From: an uncultured Clostridia bacterium
GTDB lineage: Bacteria; Bacillota; Clostridia; Lachnospirales; CAG-274
Length of the DNA: 45,536 nucleotides
Reading direction: 5' to 3'
Assembly: GCA_910579745.1 (NCBI GenBank)
Contig: CAJTVH010000021.1
Coordinates: 1 to 45,536, forward strand
Shown: positions 8,562-18,347 of the stretch, in pieces
How the letters are laid out: each line of letters begins with the position of its first letter
How positions within the stretch are numbered: position 1 is the stretch's first letter
Notes under the pieces: generated by a model
Seen by the model: only the letters and a program-made list of their open reading frames with translations
What the model was told of the DNA's origin: nothing
Database searches by the model: none
Translations under genes and position numbers: made by a program

Positions 8562-9911
8562 TTATTTGACTACACAGTCTTTTGATCCAACCTGCTCAAT
8601 AAGCTTTCCGTTTTCACTTCGGTTTTTCTTCATTTTACAATTAGAGAACACAATATCCTCACAGTTCTCAAGTTCAAAAACATTTCCGTCAACGCCGACC
8701 ACAGTAACGTTGTTAATAACAAAATTTTTAGAATTTCTTATAAAGAAGCCTTTCTGTCTCATAGGCTCAATTCCGGCGAGCATAGCCGGACAGCCCTCTT
8801 TAGCGTCGTCAGCCATAGAAATATACACATTGTCAAACGTAATATCCTCTACAAACATTTCAGCCAGACCATAAAAATAACCGGCGGCGGCATTGACGTT
8901 TTTAGCGGTAATATTAGCGAAGCTTAAACGCCTGAAAGCGGGCGTTTCCTCCGTAACTGGATAAGGCTTTTTGTCCCACACATATTTATCGTCGCCTTTA
9001 GGTCCGCAGAAATAATAAAGATTAGCTATAAACGGACACAGCACATCATTCATAACAATATTGTTTACCCGAATATCCTCAACCTTTCCGCCTCTCCCGC
9101 GCCTTGATTTAAGCCTTATACCTCTGTCCGTTCCCTCAAAAACACAGTTGCTTATAGTCACGTTAAGAATATCCCCGCTCATTTCGCTTCCGAGGACAAC
9201 TCCCCCGTGTCCATGAACCATGGTACAGTTGGTAATAGTCACGTTTGAGCACGGAACTCTAATTTCCGTATCCTCTGTTCCCGCTTTTATCGCTATACAG
9301 TCGTCGCCCACGTCGATATGGCAGTTAGAAATATGTACGTTCGTACAGGACTCAGGGTCAATACCATCCGTATTGGGAGAATCCGACGGATTATTAATAC
9401 TTACATTGTCTATCGTCACATTGTCGCATAAAATAGTATTGATTGTCCAGCTTGGTGAATTTTTAAGAGTAACCCCTGAAATAAGAACATTTTCACACTC
9501 ATAAGGAGCGATAAGCTTAGGTCTTGGATATTTATTCTCTTTCGCCCTGAAAATGTTCCACCAGAAAGCGCCCTGCCCGTCTAAAGTTCCTCTTCCCGTA
9601 ATTGAGACGTTTCTGGCGTTGTCGGCGTTAATACAAGAAGCGTAACATTCCCTTTTAACACCTTCCCACCTTGATATAACAACAGGGTATTCCTCAATAT
9701 CATTAGAAAATAATAAGGTCGCTCCCGCCTCAAGATAAAGATTCATATCGCTTTCTAGAAAAATCGCCCCCGTAAGAAACTTTCCGGCGGGAACATAAAT
9801 TTTCCCACCTCCATTGCTGGCACATTTTTTAATCGCTTTTTTGATAGAATCTGTACAAGACGTTACTCCATCTCCAACGGCGCCAAAATCCGTAATATTG
9901 TAAACTGACAT
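8562..9911 (-). CDS. Polygalacturonase, GH28 family
   Basis: Hydrolyses alpha-1,4-linked galacturonic acid, here most likely oligomers. The 449-residue right-handed beta-helix protein shows the full GH28 catalytic signature: NTDG at 180-183, the Asp pair DD at 203-204, HGHGG at 233-237 and RLK at 266-268. It begins MSVYNITDFGAVGDG with no signal peptide, which fits a cytoplasmic exo-acting enzyme working on imported oligogalacturonides rather than a secreted endo-polygalacturonase. ATG has AGGAGG at good spacing. It lies downstream of the PL26-like lyase gene with a 139-bp gap. Confidence 0.95.
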   Translation of the reverse strand: MSVYNITDFGAVGDGVTSCTDSIKKAIKKCASNGGGKIYVPAGKFLTGAIFLESDMNLYLEAGATLLFSNDIEEYPVVISRWEGVKRECYASCINADNARNVSITGRGTLDGQGAFWWNIFRAKENKYPRPKLIAPYECENVLISGVTLKNSPSWTINTILCDNVTIDNVSINNPSDSPNTDGIDPESCTNVHISNCHIDVGDDCIAIKAGTEDTEIRVPCSNVTITNCTMVHGHGGVVLGSEMSGDILNVTISNCVFEGTDRGIRLKSRRGRGGKVEDIRVNNIVMNDVLCPFIANLYYFCGPKGDDKYVWDKKPYPVTEETPAFRRLSFANITAKNVNAAAGYFYGLAEMFVEDITFDNVYISMADDAKEGCPAMLAGIEPMRQKGFFIRNSKNFVINNVTVVGVDGNVFELENCEDIVFSNCKMKKNRSENGKLIEQVGSKDCVVK

Positions 9912-10050
9912 TTAAATAACCTCCTAAATATATTTAAAATATTGGTAATAAGGCCTTAATAATATTTCTTTTTATAAATAAAAACCTCTTATATGTACAC
10001 TTCCTTAAACTATCATAGGAAAAACACCGGAAAAATTTAAATTATATAAG

Positions 10051-12243
10051 TTAAATCCTTATCCCCTCTTTAACAATGGCTGAATAAAAAGAAGCGACAG
10101 GCATAAAAGATTGAGCTATACCTTTTGTGCTTTGACCGGAAACAATAACAGCGCCGTCCTTCTCATACTTATCCCCGCTGTAATTACCGCTTTTCTCTCT
10201 CATATACTCGGTAAAAGTTTTAATTCCAGCCTCAAGATATTTCCTTCTTCCCGTAAGACGATAAGCGGATGTTAAAGCCTCTAAAACGGTGGTATTGTTT
10301 CCGTTTCTTTTCAGGCTTGGCATTTCCTTATAATAAAATAATCCACAGTCAAGAACACAATTCTCAATCATATCGTCAACCGCCTCAAGAATCATGTTTT
10401 TAAGCTCAATATTAGGTCTTATCTCATAATACCTCATAAGGCTCACAACAGCGATGGAAATCATAAAAGGCACTCTTATAGCCACATGGTCGGTATAAGG
10501 AGCGAGCCAAAGCCCATACCTATCTTTCCAGCTTTTAAAATGCCCGATAATAAAATCCGCGTCCTCAAGCCAGCTTTCATCATTTGTTTCCTTGTAAAGA
10601 GTGACCAAAGCCCTTAAAGCCCATCCTGTCTCTCTGGCGTTGATTTCTCCCTCTTTATTATATCTGGGCTGTTTAAGGTTTCTTTTGATATTGTTTCCTA
10701 TCCCAATAGCCGAAGCATAAGCGAATTTATCTCCCGTAACGTGATAATAATCAAAAAGGCCGTCCACCCACTCGTGGCTTATCTCGATTTTTCCCGAAAC
10801 GTGTCTCGCGGAATGCTCAATCTGCCCAAATAGCCTGCACTCGTCATCCGAGCACCTGCATATGTCAACATCTAACCAATGTCTGGCGGAAACAAGCATA
10901 TAATCAAGCATACGCCTATAGCCTGTCCTCACGTACATAAGCATGGCGGTATGCGGAAAATCATACTCGTTATTTACCCATACAAGCTCTCCGTTCCCCC
11001 TGCCTTGTTTAGTATAGTGCATATCGGGAACATCGCCCCAGTTAAGAATACCGTAAGCTTTTCCCCTAACGTCCATTCTGTGTACAAAAGCCATCTCATA
11101 TTCCTCAACACGCTCGCTTTTATCAAGAAATATATCAGGGAAAATTTTAGCGTCAACATAAGTTTTCGTATCAAGACACGGTCTGTCCGGCATTTGAAAC
11201 TGCAAAGAGCGTACATTAAGCTCCTCCTTTGTAATCTTTCCCGAATGCAGATGAAGAAAAATAGTATGTGTTTTCGCCATTCCCCTTAAAAACTCAATCT
11301 TTGAGTTCTTAGGGACAATCTCTGCGGAAATACCGCTTTTATCCACCTTAAAAGCTTTCGGATAATTCTGATACGCCTGAAAAAGAGTAGTACATATTCC
11401 TCCCTCGCCGTCGTTCCAGTCAGCGAAAAACGTTCCGTAAAAAACCTCCGGAAAATGCTCGTTTGCCTCATAAATAAGATGTTTGGCGTCTATTTCGTAA
11501 TAAAGTGAATCGTCCTTTTCCCCTACTGTAAAATCAGTTTTGTAATTTGATTTAGCAATACATGTTTTTATATTGTTTATAGACTTTTTACGGAAATCAA
11601 TATTAAGGGATTTTATCTCAACAAAATCGCTCTTTTCTAAATTTAAAATTTTATAATCTATTTTAAACCATTCTTTATCTTTAAAAAACTCTAAATCTAT
11701 AATGAAATCCAGCAGAGAGTTCCCGTCCTTGTCAAAATGTTTTCCCTTACCTTCTAAAATTACGGTAACAGGACCTTCTTTGACAACTTCCCATTCATTA
11801 ACAGCCGCTGTATATTTCCCGTTAAGAACGGGGCCTTTAATATTTTTCTCCTCAAACCTTATATTCTCCGATTTTATTAGATTAAAAATATTTCCCTTTC
11901 TATTGAGTTTTACAATAAGCTTTCCTGTATCAACAGTAAAAGTGTTCCCCTGTAAAAGCACGCCTATTTTATCTGGTTTAAGCTTTTCTTTTACGGCTTT
12001 ACAATAATAAGTCTTGCTTTTATTTCCAGGCAAGTCGGCGAGGAAATCTATTAAGGCCCATTTAACAGAACCGTCTTCCCAATAAGCGGTAGCTTCCGCT
12101 TGTGACAATACCTGTCCGTTGTCGTCCGCCACAGCGAAATTCTCAAGGTCGAACACTTCTCCTTTCGGAAAAGGAACGGCCGCTCGGCAAGGCTCTTTTA
12201 TTCTATCAAAAGAAGATAATTTCTCAAAGTATAACTTATTCAA
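10051..12243 (-). CDS. Exo-rhamnogalacturonan lyase-like protein (PL26 / YetA family)
   Basis: The 730-residue protein has an N-terminal beta-rich part containing SQAEATAYWEDGSVKWALIDF, a pattern I associate with the PcRGLX/YetA group of exo-rhamnogalacturonan lyases. The C-terminal half looks like an alpha/alpha toroid (EWVDGLFDYYHVTGDKFAY, YKETNDESWLEDADFIIGHF in pieces). PL26 enzymes release unsaturated galacturonyl-rhamnose from the chain end, which would feed the GH105 enzyme. There is no signal peptide. Its ATG overlaps the stop of the upstream esterase by 4 bp (ATGA), indicating translational coupling. The family assignment rests on motif memory and pectin context, so activity is inferred. 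Confidence 0.6.
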   Translation of the reverse strand: MNKLYFEKLSSFDRIKEPCRAAVPFPKGEVFDLENFAVADDNGQVLSQAEATAYWEDGSVKWALIDFLADLPGNKSKTYYCKAVKEKLKPDKIGVLLQGNTFTVDTGKLIVKLNRKGNIFNLIKSENIRFEEKNIKGPVLNGKYTAAVNEWEVVKEGPVTVILEGKGKHFDKDGNSLLDFIIDLEFFKDKEWFKIDYKILNLEKSDFVEIKSLNIDFRKKSINNIKTCIAKSNYKTDFTVGEKDDSLYYEIDAKHLIYEANEHFPEVFYGTFFADWNDGEGGICTTLFQAYQNYPKAFKVDKSGISAEIVPKNSKIEFLRGMAKTHTIFLHLHSGKITKEELNVRSLQFQMPDRPCLDTKTYVDAKIFPDIFLDKSERVEEYEMAFVHRMDVRGKAYGILNWGDVPDMHYTKQGRGNGELVWVNNEYDFPHTAMLMYVRTGYRRMLDYMLVSARHWLDVDICRCSDDECRLFGQIEHSARHVSGKIEISHEWVDGLFDYYHVTGDKFAYASAIGIGNNIKRNLKQPRYNKEGEINARETGWALRALVTLYKETNDESWLEDADFIIGHFKSWKDRYGLWLAPYTDHVAIRVPFMISIAVVSLMRYYEIRPNIELKNMILEAVDDMIENCVLDCGLFYYKEMPSLKRNGNNTTVLEALTSAYRLTGRRKYLEAGIKTFTEYMREKSGNYSGDKYEKDGAVIVSGQSTKGIAQSFMPVASFYSAIVKEGIRI

Positions 12244-13277
12244 AAATAATCACTCCAATCGTTAAAAAAAGCGTACGCCGAACCATACCATTTATGTCCT
12301 CCGTCAAAAACTTTATGTAAGAGATTATGGCTCTCAAATAAAGCGTAAGATTTCTCCGCCTCAAAAATTTGCTCAAAAACATTGTTAAGTTTTCTCTTTC
12401 CGTTAAGTTTATCCTCATTTCCGCTTTCAATAAGTAAACGCCTCGGGGCAATCATACTTCCTAAATCACATATATCGATATATCTCCATAAATCATACAC
12501 AAAATTACAGCCGCATAAATTATTATCAAGTATAGTGTCTTTAAGACCGTGGAAATATCCGCTTACAGCTGCGCATTCCACTCTCTCGTCAATAGCCGTT
12601 AGAAACAATGTACATAACCCGCCTCCTGAAAATCCGCAGCAAGCGACGCCGTTATTCTTAAAATCAAATTCTTTAATATAGTCAATAAGACGCGTAAGGT
12701 CAAAAACCATGAGCCCAAGTATTGACATACCAAGGCTTATGGCGGCGTTATTCAAATCATCGCAGGAACTTTTTAAAATACAGTCGTCTTTTTGCTGTCT
12801 CTCCTCACGCCTTTCACCAGAACCGCATAAATCAGGACAAAATACGGTATATCCCTCTTTTACGAGGTCTATAGCGTAAGTATAATTATAACCCTCAATT
12901 TTCGCTCTCGTAAGATCGTTAATAATCCCAACAAGCCCGTTTTTGCCGTCGCTGGCGTGTCCATGAACAGCAATAACAGGGACTCCCTTTCCCTCTTTCG
13001 GTGTTAATATAAATAAAGGCATAAAAACTTTCGGCTGTGTCTCAATAACTACCTTATCCCTTTTATATCCATCAAACTCCACACTTTCAATAATTTTCGG
13101 GTTTAACTCACATCTCATCATTTTATCGATTCCCAAGAGTTTAATAAGTTTTAACCTAATTTCTTTCTGCCACAAAATAAGTTCTTCTTTTGTATTTCCA
13201 AAAAAACCGAACTCGCGAGAATTAGAGTCAAAAAAACTCAAAAAATAATCTCGCATACTGTAATAGTTTGTTTCCAA
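12240..13277 (-). CDS. Alpha/beta-hydrolase, probable pectin-side-chain esterase
   Basis: A 345-residue alpha/beta-hydrolase of the dienelactone hydrolase / acetyl-xylan-esterase-like kind. Visible elements: the oxyanion region VIAVHGHASDG (residues 101-111), the nucleophile elbow GFSGG with Ser217, the acid region LLIESGNEDKL with Asp289, and the histidine in GGHKW (His328). No signal peptide. Set between the CE8 methylesterase (34-bp gap) and the PL26-like lyase (4-bp overlap), it most likely removes acetyl or related esters from imported pectin oligomers. The substrate is inference; other carboxyl-ester substrates are possible. Confidence 0.75.
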   Translation of the reverse strand: METNYYSMRDYFLSFFDSNSREFGFFGNTKEELILWQKEIRLKLIKLLGIDKMMRCELNPKIIESVEFDGYKRDKVVIETQPKVFMPLFILTPKEGKGVPVIAVHGHASDGKNGLVGIINDLTRAKIEGYNYTYAIDLVKEGYTVFCPDLCGSGERREERQQKDDCILKSSCDDLNNAAISLGMSILGLMVFDLTRLIDYIKEFDFKNNGVACCGFSGGGLCTLFLTAIDERVECAAVSGYFHGLKDTILDNNLCGCNFVYDLWRYIDICDLGSMIAPRRLLIESGNEDKLNGKRKLNNVFEQIFEAEKSYALFESHNLLHKVFDGGHKWYGSAYAFFNDWSDYF

Positions 13278-13311
13278 AATATCACCCCTTAACTAATATG
13301 GTGAGCCTAAT

Positions 13312-14259
13312 TTAAAATATAGGATTCCAATCTCCAAATATATTTTCCAAAGTATATTCTTTCGCTTCATCATCACTTAAAATATACGTCCATTCAGCAA
13401 TACTGTTTTTATCAAAACCCTCACCTTTTGAATTATATTGGGCGTAATAACATGTTTCGCTTCTTTCCTCAAAATTTTTCCATTTGCTGAATCCGCTTCT
13501 GTGCATATGCCCGCCCATATGACAATTCAAAAATACCGTTTTAGCGAACTCACGCCAAGGCCTGCCAAGAAAATACGTTTCATCTTTAGCTGAATCCGTA
13601 GTAAATTTACAATCCATAAACACATATCCAAATTTAAGGTTCTCCGCGGTACATGCGGCGGTATAATAACCATTGATTTCTTTTCCTCTGTCAAGACCAC
13701 ATATCTCACAATTTTTAAATATAGCGGTGGCTCCTCCAAAAATAAAATCCACATCGCCCTCAATATAGCAATCCTCAAAATACTGTCTGTTTATTCTTTC
13801 AGGTTCTTTTTTTATATCCTCGTGCATGGGAGCGGTCAAAAGAGTGTCCTGTCTCGCTAAAAACAAGCAGTTCTTAAACGAGGCTCTATCACAATCCACA
13901 TAAACAGCGACCGCTTGCCCGACAACATCACCCATACCGGCGGAATTTACAAAAGTAATGTCGCGAGCCGAAAAATTCTCCCCGCTTCTCAAAATATGAA
14001 ATGACGCCGTTTTAAAAGTGCCCATGGGCTCTCCTGTTTCAGGGTCAATATAATTCGCTCCGTCGTCGTAAGTGAGAATAGTGTCCCTACAATCCTCGCC
14101 GATAAATTTCAAATTAGGTTTATCTATAACTATCTTTTCCTTATACGTACCCTTTTTTATAAATATTTCCGTATCATAGCCATTTTTTATTGATAAAACA
14201 GCCTCTCCGACAGTAGAAAAATCTCCGCCTCCATTAATATCAACAACTATCCTGTTCAT
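13312..14259 (-). CDS. Pectinesterase, CE8 family
   Basis: Hydrolyses galacturonate methyl esters, releasing methanol and exposing chains to GH28 and lyases. The 315-residue beta-helix protein from the ATG at 14259 (GAGGG six bases upstream; an ATG at 14271 is weaker) carries the CE8 motifs ARQDTLL with the acid/base Asp138, DVDFIFGGA with the nucleophile Asp171, and LGRPWR with Arg233. It begins MNRIVVDINGGGDFSTV, so it has no export signal and should be cytoplasmic, unlike plant and most secreted bacterial pectinesterases. First gene after the transporter terminator; its own promoter was not pinned down. Confidence 0.93.
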   Translation of the reverse strand: MNRIVVDINGGGDFSTVGEAVLSIKNGYDTEIFIKKGTYKEKIVIDKPNLKFIGEDCRDTILTYDDGANYIDPETGEPMGTFKTASFHILRSGENFSARDITFVNSAGMGDVVGQAVAVYVDCDRASFKNCLFLARQDTLLTAPMHEDIKKEPERINRQYFEDCYIEGDVDFIFGGATAIFKNCEICGLDRGKEINGYYTAACTAENLKFGYVFMDCKFTTDSAKDETYFLGRPWREFAKTVFLNCHMGGHMHRSGFSKWKNFEERSETCYYAQYNSKGEGFDKNSIAEWTYILSDDEAKEYTLENIFGDWNPIF

Positions 14260-14429
14260 AAATTCCCTCATCTCTTATTTTTCCAACTTTTCACCATATA
14301 TAGTTAATTTTACAGCAATTAAGTTTAAAATAAAGAAAACCGCTGTAGTAAAGATTAGTATAATGACAATTTATAAATAATTCTCAAAAAATTTTATTTA
14401 TTATTTTATGTATAGTGGACTTTTTAAAA

Positions 14430-14456
14430 AAGGGGATCCAAAATACGGACCCCCTT
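14430..14456 (-). terminator. Terminator of the pectin-oligomer ABC transporter operon
   Basis: Hairpin aaggggatcc (14430-14439) against ggaccccctt (14447-14456), one mismatch, about 110 bp past the second permease stop. On the minus strand the stem runs into a T-run (14421-14430 region). It separates the transporter operon from the enzyme genes. Confidence 0.75.
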
Positions 14457-14567
14457 AAATTTTTAATTATATACTCAGTAATTAAAACTCTCCGAATATA
14501 TGATAACGCTTAACGCTGATAATAATATTCAGTCACCGCTTATAAAAATCAACGTTTCCTAAACTTA

Positions 14568-15452
14568 TTATTCTTTTACCGCTCCTAAAGTAACACCTGT
14601 AACAAAATATTTCTGACAGAACGGATATATAATAGCAAATGGAAGAATGTTTACAATAATAGCCGCGTTCTTCATTGTCTCAGACATAAGACCCGCGTCT
14701 TTAGCCTCTGGTATAGGCTCGTCTGTAAGAACCAATTCTCTGAGCTTAACCTGGAAATTAAGTTTGTCAGGATCGGTTACATACAATACATAGTGGAAGT
14801 ATTCACTCCAGTACGCAACAGCAAAGAACAAGCCAATTGACGCGAGAGCCGGTTTTGACAAAGGAAGCACGATTTTAATAAATATACCAAAAGGTGAACA
14901 TCCGTCTATTTCCGCCGCCTCAAACAAACTTACGGGTAGCTGCTCAAAGAAACTTCGCATAAGTACAAGATTATATACGTTCATACCTAACGTAAATATA
15001 ACGGCCCAAACCGTATCATACAGTCCTAAACCTACAATAACGAGAAACGTGGGCACCAAACCACCATTAAATATCATGGTAAACATAAATAACCAGCTAA
15101 ATATTTTAACACCCGGCATATCTCTTTGAATAAGTATGTAAGCGCCGATTGTTGAAATTAACAAACCTAAAAACGTACCTATAGCCGTAGTGTAAATTGA
15201 TACCCAGAATGGGTTGAACAAAGCCTTTTTGCTAAAGATAATTTCATAAGCTTCAAGAGTAAATACCTGAGGCCAAAGTGAAATATCCGTTGATGAAACC
15301 TCTCTTGAAACGGAGTCCACGCATACTTTCCAAATAGGAATTAACATCGCTATCATTATAATCGCTAAAAATATAAAGTTAAAAATACTAAATATAGTTC
15401 TTCCTCTATATCCTTTGCTGAAACTAAACTTCTTTTTCATATTATTAGCCAC
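14568..15452 (-). CDS. ABC transporter permease, YtcP/LplC-like
   Basis: Inner-membrane permease of a carbohydrate-uptake CUT1-type importer, 294 residues with about six hydrophobic segments. The ATPase-coupling EAA loop is clear (FEAAEIDGCSPFGIFIKIVLP). The end QKYFVTGVTLGAVKE is typical of YtcP/LplC proteins that pair with large LplA-like binding proteins for polygalacturonan and rhamnogalacturonan oligomers. The listed start is GTG at 15452, very close to its GGAG; an ATG at 15440 is an alternative. It lies 8 bp after the first permease gene. Confidence 0.92.
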   Translation of the reverse strand: MANNMKKKFSFSKGYRGRTIFSIFNFIFLAIIMIAMLIPIWKVCVDSVSREVSSTDISLWPQVFTLEAYEIIFSKKALFNPFWVSIYTTAIGTFLGLLISTIGAYILIQRDMPGVKIFSWLFMFTMIFNGGLVPTFLVIVGLGLYDTVWAVIFTLGMNVYNLVLMRSFFEQLPVSLFEAAEIDGCSPFGIFIKIVLPLSKPALASIGLFFAVAYWSEYFHYVLYVTDPDKLNFQVKLRELVLTDEPIPEAKDAGLMSETMKNAAIIVNILPFAIIYPFCQKYFVTGVTLGAVKE

Positions 15453-15460
15453 ACTCCTCT

Positions 15461-16423
15461 CTACACAATACCTTTACCGGTTACTTTACTGCTCATAATG
15501 TTAGAGAAACCAACCAATATAAGAGCCACAAAAGATTTAAACAAACCTACGGCGGTAGAATAACCATAGTTGAATGTACCCTGCATACCTACACGGTAAG
15601 TATAAGTCTGAATAACGTCGGCTACATTGTATACAGACGCGTTGTAAAGCACGAATACAGATTCAAAGATATTCATAATTTTAGCAAGGTTCAATATAAA
15701 TACAACTAAAATAGTATTCATAAGACTTGGAATAGTTATGTACCAAGTTTGTTTAAGTCTTCCCGCGCCGTCAATCTCAGCGGCCTCATAAAGGTCGGGG
15801 CTTATGCCTGACAATGCCGCGATAAATATAATTGTTCCCCATCCTGTTTCTTTCCATCTGTTTACGAAGAAGAATATAGAACGCCACCAGCTTTCGTTGG
15901 TAAGGAAGTCAATTCTGTCAAAGCCCATTTTCTCAAGAATAAGATTAACAACACCTGTTTCCTGAGAAAGGATAATAGTAAAAATACCGGCAACAACAAC
16001 CCATGAAAGGAAATGTGGAAGATAAATAACGGTCTGAACAACCTTTTTAATAAACACTCTTCCGATTTCATTCATCAAAAGCGCTATACCAACAGAAAAT
16101 ACCATTGATAAAACAAGATTTATTATACTAAGAAATAACGTATTGTTAAAAGCGTTCCAAAATCGCTGCGCCTCAAAAAGCTTTGTAAAGTTGTCAAGTC
16201 CTATCCAAGTCGGTTCACCAAACGGCGTAAATTCCGTAAAAGCGTATTTAATACCGTACATTGGTAAATAATAGAATAAAAACAATATGACCAAAACCGG
16301 AATAAACATAACATAGAAGTTAGCGTATCTTTTAATTCTTCCGCCTATGCCTCTTTTTTTGTTTTTGCTCTGCAATCTGCCGAGCTGCTCCGTTGGTCTA
16401 ACAGATTTTGTTGTACTCGCCAC
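15461..16423 (-). CDS. ABC transporter permease, LplB-like
   Basis: The partner permease, 320 residues. A basic N terminus (KNKKRGIGGRIKRY) is followed by YYLPMYGIKYAF and hydrophobic segments typical of LplB. The EAA loop is YEAAEIDGAGRLKQTWYITI. It starts at GTG with AAAGGGTG upstream. It sits between the solute-binding protein and the second permease, so the three form one operon. No ATPase gene is present; importers of this type commonly share an MsmX-like ATPase encoded elsewhere, which is inferred here. Confidence 0.93.
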   Translation of the reverse strand: MASTTKSVRPTEQLGRLQSKNKKRGIGGRIKRYANFYVMFIPVLVILFLFYYLPMYGIKYAFTEFTPFGEPTWIGLDNFTKLFEAQRFWNAFNNTLFLSIINLVLSMVFSVGIALLMNEIGRVFIKKVVQTVIYLPHFLSWVVVAGIFTIILSQETGVVNLILEKMGFDRIDFLTNESWWRSIFFFVNRWKETGWGTIIFIAALSGISPDLYEAAEIDGAGRLKQTWYITIPSLMNTILVVFILNLAKIMNIFESVFVLYNASVYNVADVIQTYTYRVGMQGTFNYGYSTAVGLFKSFVALILVGFSNIMSSKVTGKGIV

Positions 16424-16497
16424 AAAAAATCACCCTTTCATAAAAGTTAATTAAGTATAAACAGATTTATTTTTTAATAAATTACTCTTCCCTGCGA

Positions 16498-18219
16498 TTA
16501 TCCGTTAAGCTCTTTCATCATTGTCTCGATTTCACGTGAAGCTCTCGTTTCATACTCCCTGACGCCTTCCTGCGGGCTCTTCTCTCCTTTAACTACTTTA
16601 GCGATAACCTCTTCTCTTATAGTTGAGATTTCAGTCATTGCGTCGGCAATGTTAAGAGTCATTTTAGGTACGGGATTTACTCTTGATGTTTTAGCGAACA
16701 TATCAAGAGAAGACGTAATTTTATCTTCAATGTAAATAGGATCTGGGAAAGAATTAATAGATAATTCCGGAGAGAACCAGCCTTTCTGAACAAGGTCTTT
16801 ACTGTCAGGACTCGCCATAGGAGTAAGGGCCTCAGCGCTCTTTTTCTCCTCTATCCATTTATAATGACCTGTGATTTCTTTTACTTTGTCGCCGTCTTTA
16901 ATAACCTCTCCCTCTATTCCTCGTGAGAAAAGCATTTGACCGTCGTTACCGTCATGAGAGAACTCGCAAATCCATTTATAAACTCCCCATGGGTTTTTAG
17001 CCGCCGTGGTAATAGCCAGAGCCGTCGGTGGACGCTCAATATATTCCGTCTCCGCTATAGGAGGCATGGGAACAGCCACTCCATCGGCGTTTTTCTTATG
17101 TAAGTCTTGATTAAGGGTTTTACACCACATACCTGACCAATAATTAAAACATCCAACTTTGTCCTCATAGAATTTATTACGGCTAGTAGACGTTTTGTTC
17201 GTAATAATTTCCCTGTCCATAAGACCTTCTTTAAAAGCGTCCTGCATTCTTTGGAGAGCGTCAAGCATTTTAGGCTCGCTCATTCCGTCTACATATTTAT
17301 CGCTTCCTTCCGGCTTATAAAAATCCGGTCTGGCATCCTGATAAAACTCTCTTAAATAAATGTCATAAGGAGCCTCCGAGTTAATAAGCCCCGCCGCCGT
17401 AATTGGGATAATATCGGCTCTTTTGCTCTTGAAAGCTCTAAGCATTGATAAGAACTCGTCGTAGTTTCGCGGCATATATTCCATATACTCGCCGAACTCT
17501 TCCATAAATTCCTCATTAAAGTCAATAACTTCTCCTTTATATGTAGGAGCGTCGTTTTTATGATTATAGCCTAACTTATTAGCTTCACCAAGTTCTTTAA
17601 GCCAGTCGCCTCTTACGTAAGTCACGGTTCCGTTTCCTCTTCCTATAGGAAATCCGTATAATCTGTCCTTCTCATCCTCTGTAATTATACCGTCTTTATT
17701 TTTATCGGAAGTAATTTTTAAGGCGTCCACATATTTCTCGTCAATAGTAACAACGTCACCGTTCCAATCTTTCAGCCTTCCGTTTTTAAGGTCTGATTCT
17801 TCCCAAATCTCCGTCATGTCAAATAAAGCTCCGTAATTCGCGTAGTTGGGATAATAAGTGTTTCCAACCTCCATAATGTCGGGCATTTCCCCGCCGGCGA
17901 AAGAAAGATTTATTTTTTCATAATACTGATTATGAGCGGGCTGCTCAAGGTCAAGATCAATGCCGGTGAGCCTTACATACTCATCTCTGAATTTTTCCTG
18001 TCCGTTCTCTACGGTAAGGTTTGTGTCTGTTACAAGCTTAATTTTATCAGGCTTTTGAATTTCTAAAAGCGTGCCGTCTTCCGCGTATTTAACATATTGA
18101 TTTTTGTTATCATATACATTTGGATTAAGCTCTCTTCCTTCTCCGCAAGCCGTCAAACCTGCGATAACAGACAACGCTACTGTTAAAGTCGCCGCTTTGG
18201 CCGCAAAATTCTTTTTCAT
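16498..18219 (-). CDS. Extracellular solute-binding lipoprotein, pectin-oligomer importer
   Basis: The 573-residue lipoprotein has a signal peptide with lipobox GLTAC, lipid-anchored at Cys25. The length and spacing match LplA/YtcQ-type binding proteins that take uronic-acid oligosaccharides. A canonical EF-hand loop is seen at residues 172-183, DKNKDGIITEDE, with acidic or oxygen ligands at loop positions 1, 3, 5, 9 and 12. Alginate-oligomer binding proteins AlgQ1/AlgQ2 are known to hold a structural calcium in a similar site. It is the first gene of the transporter operon, with AAGGAGG before ATG. Substrate is inferred from the adjacent pectinase genes. Confidence 0.92.
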   Translation of the reverse strand: MKKNFAAKAATLTVALSVIAGLTACGEGRELNPNVYDNKNQYVKYAEDGTLLEIQKPDKIKLVTDTNLTVENGQEKFRDEYVRLTGIDLDLEQPAHNQYYEKINLSFAGGEMPDIMEVGNTYYPNYANYGALFDMTEIWEESDLKNGRLKDWNGDVVTIDEKYVDALKITSDKNKDGIITEDEKDRLYGFPIGRGNGTVTYVRGDWLKELGEANKLGYNHKNDAPTYKGEVIDFNEEFMEEFGEYMEYMPRNYDEFLSMLRAFKSKRADIIPITAAGLINSEAPYDIYLREFYQDARPDFYKPEGSDKYVDGMSEPKMLDALQRMQDAFKEGLMDREIITNKTSTSRNKFYEDKVGCFNYWSGMWCKTLNQDLHKKNADGVAVPMPPIAETEYIERPPTALAITTAAKNPWGVYKWICEFSHDGNDGQMLFSRGIEGEVIKDGDKVKEITGHYKWIEEKKSAEALTPMASPDSKDLVQKGWFSPELSINSFPDPIYIEDKITSSLDMFAKTSRVNPVPKMTLNIADAMTEISTIREEVIAKVVKGEKSPQEGVREYETRASREIETMMKELNG

Positions 18220-18347
18220 GAATATAATTCCTCCTTATATAATTATTTTTAAAACCTTTGAATTTTTTTGCTCCACTATTAGGAATATTGTATAATTCAT
18301 ATAAATAAAACCTTCAGTGAAAGTAAGTTTTGCATAATCCTAATAAC

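Noticed and set aside
10974..11216. Alternative minus-strand frame inside the PL26-like gene
   Set aside because: It is a different frame within a full-length coding gene with no independent start signal.
14568..16423. Peptide or metal transporter
   Set aside because: The EAA loops, LplB/YtcP-like termini and the large binding lipoprotein fit the CUT1 sugar importer type, and pectinase genes adjoin.
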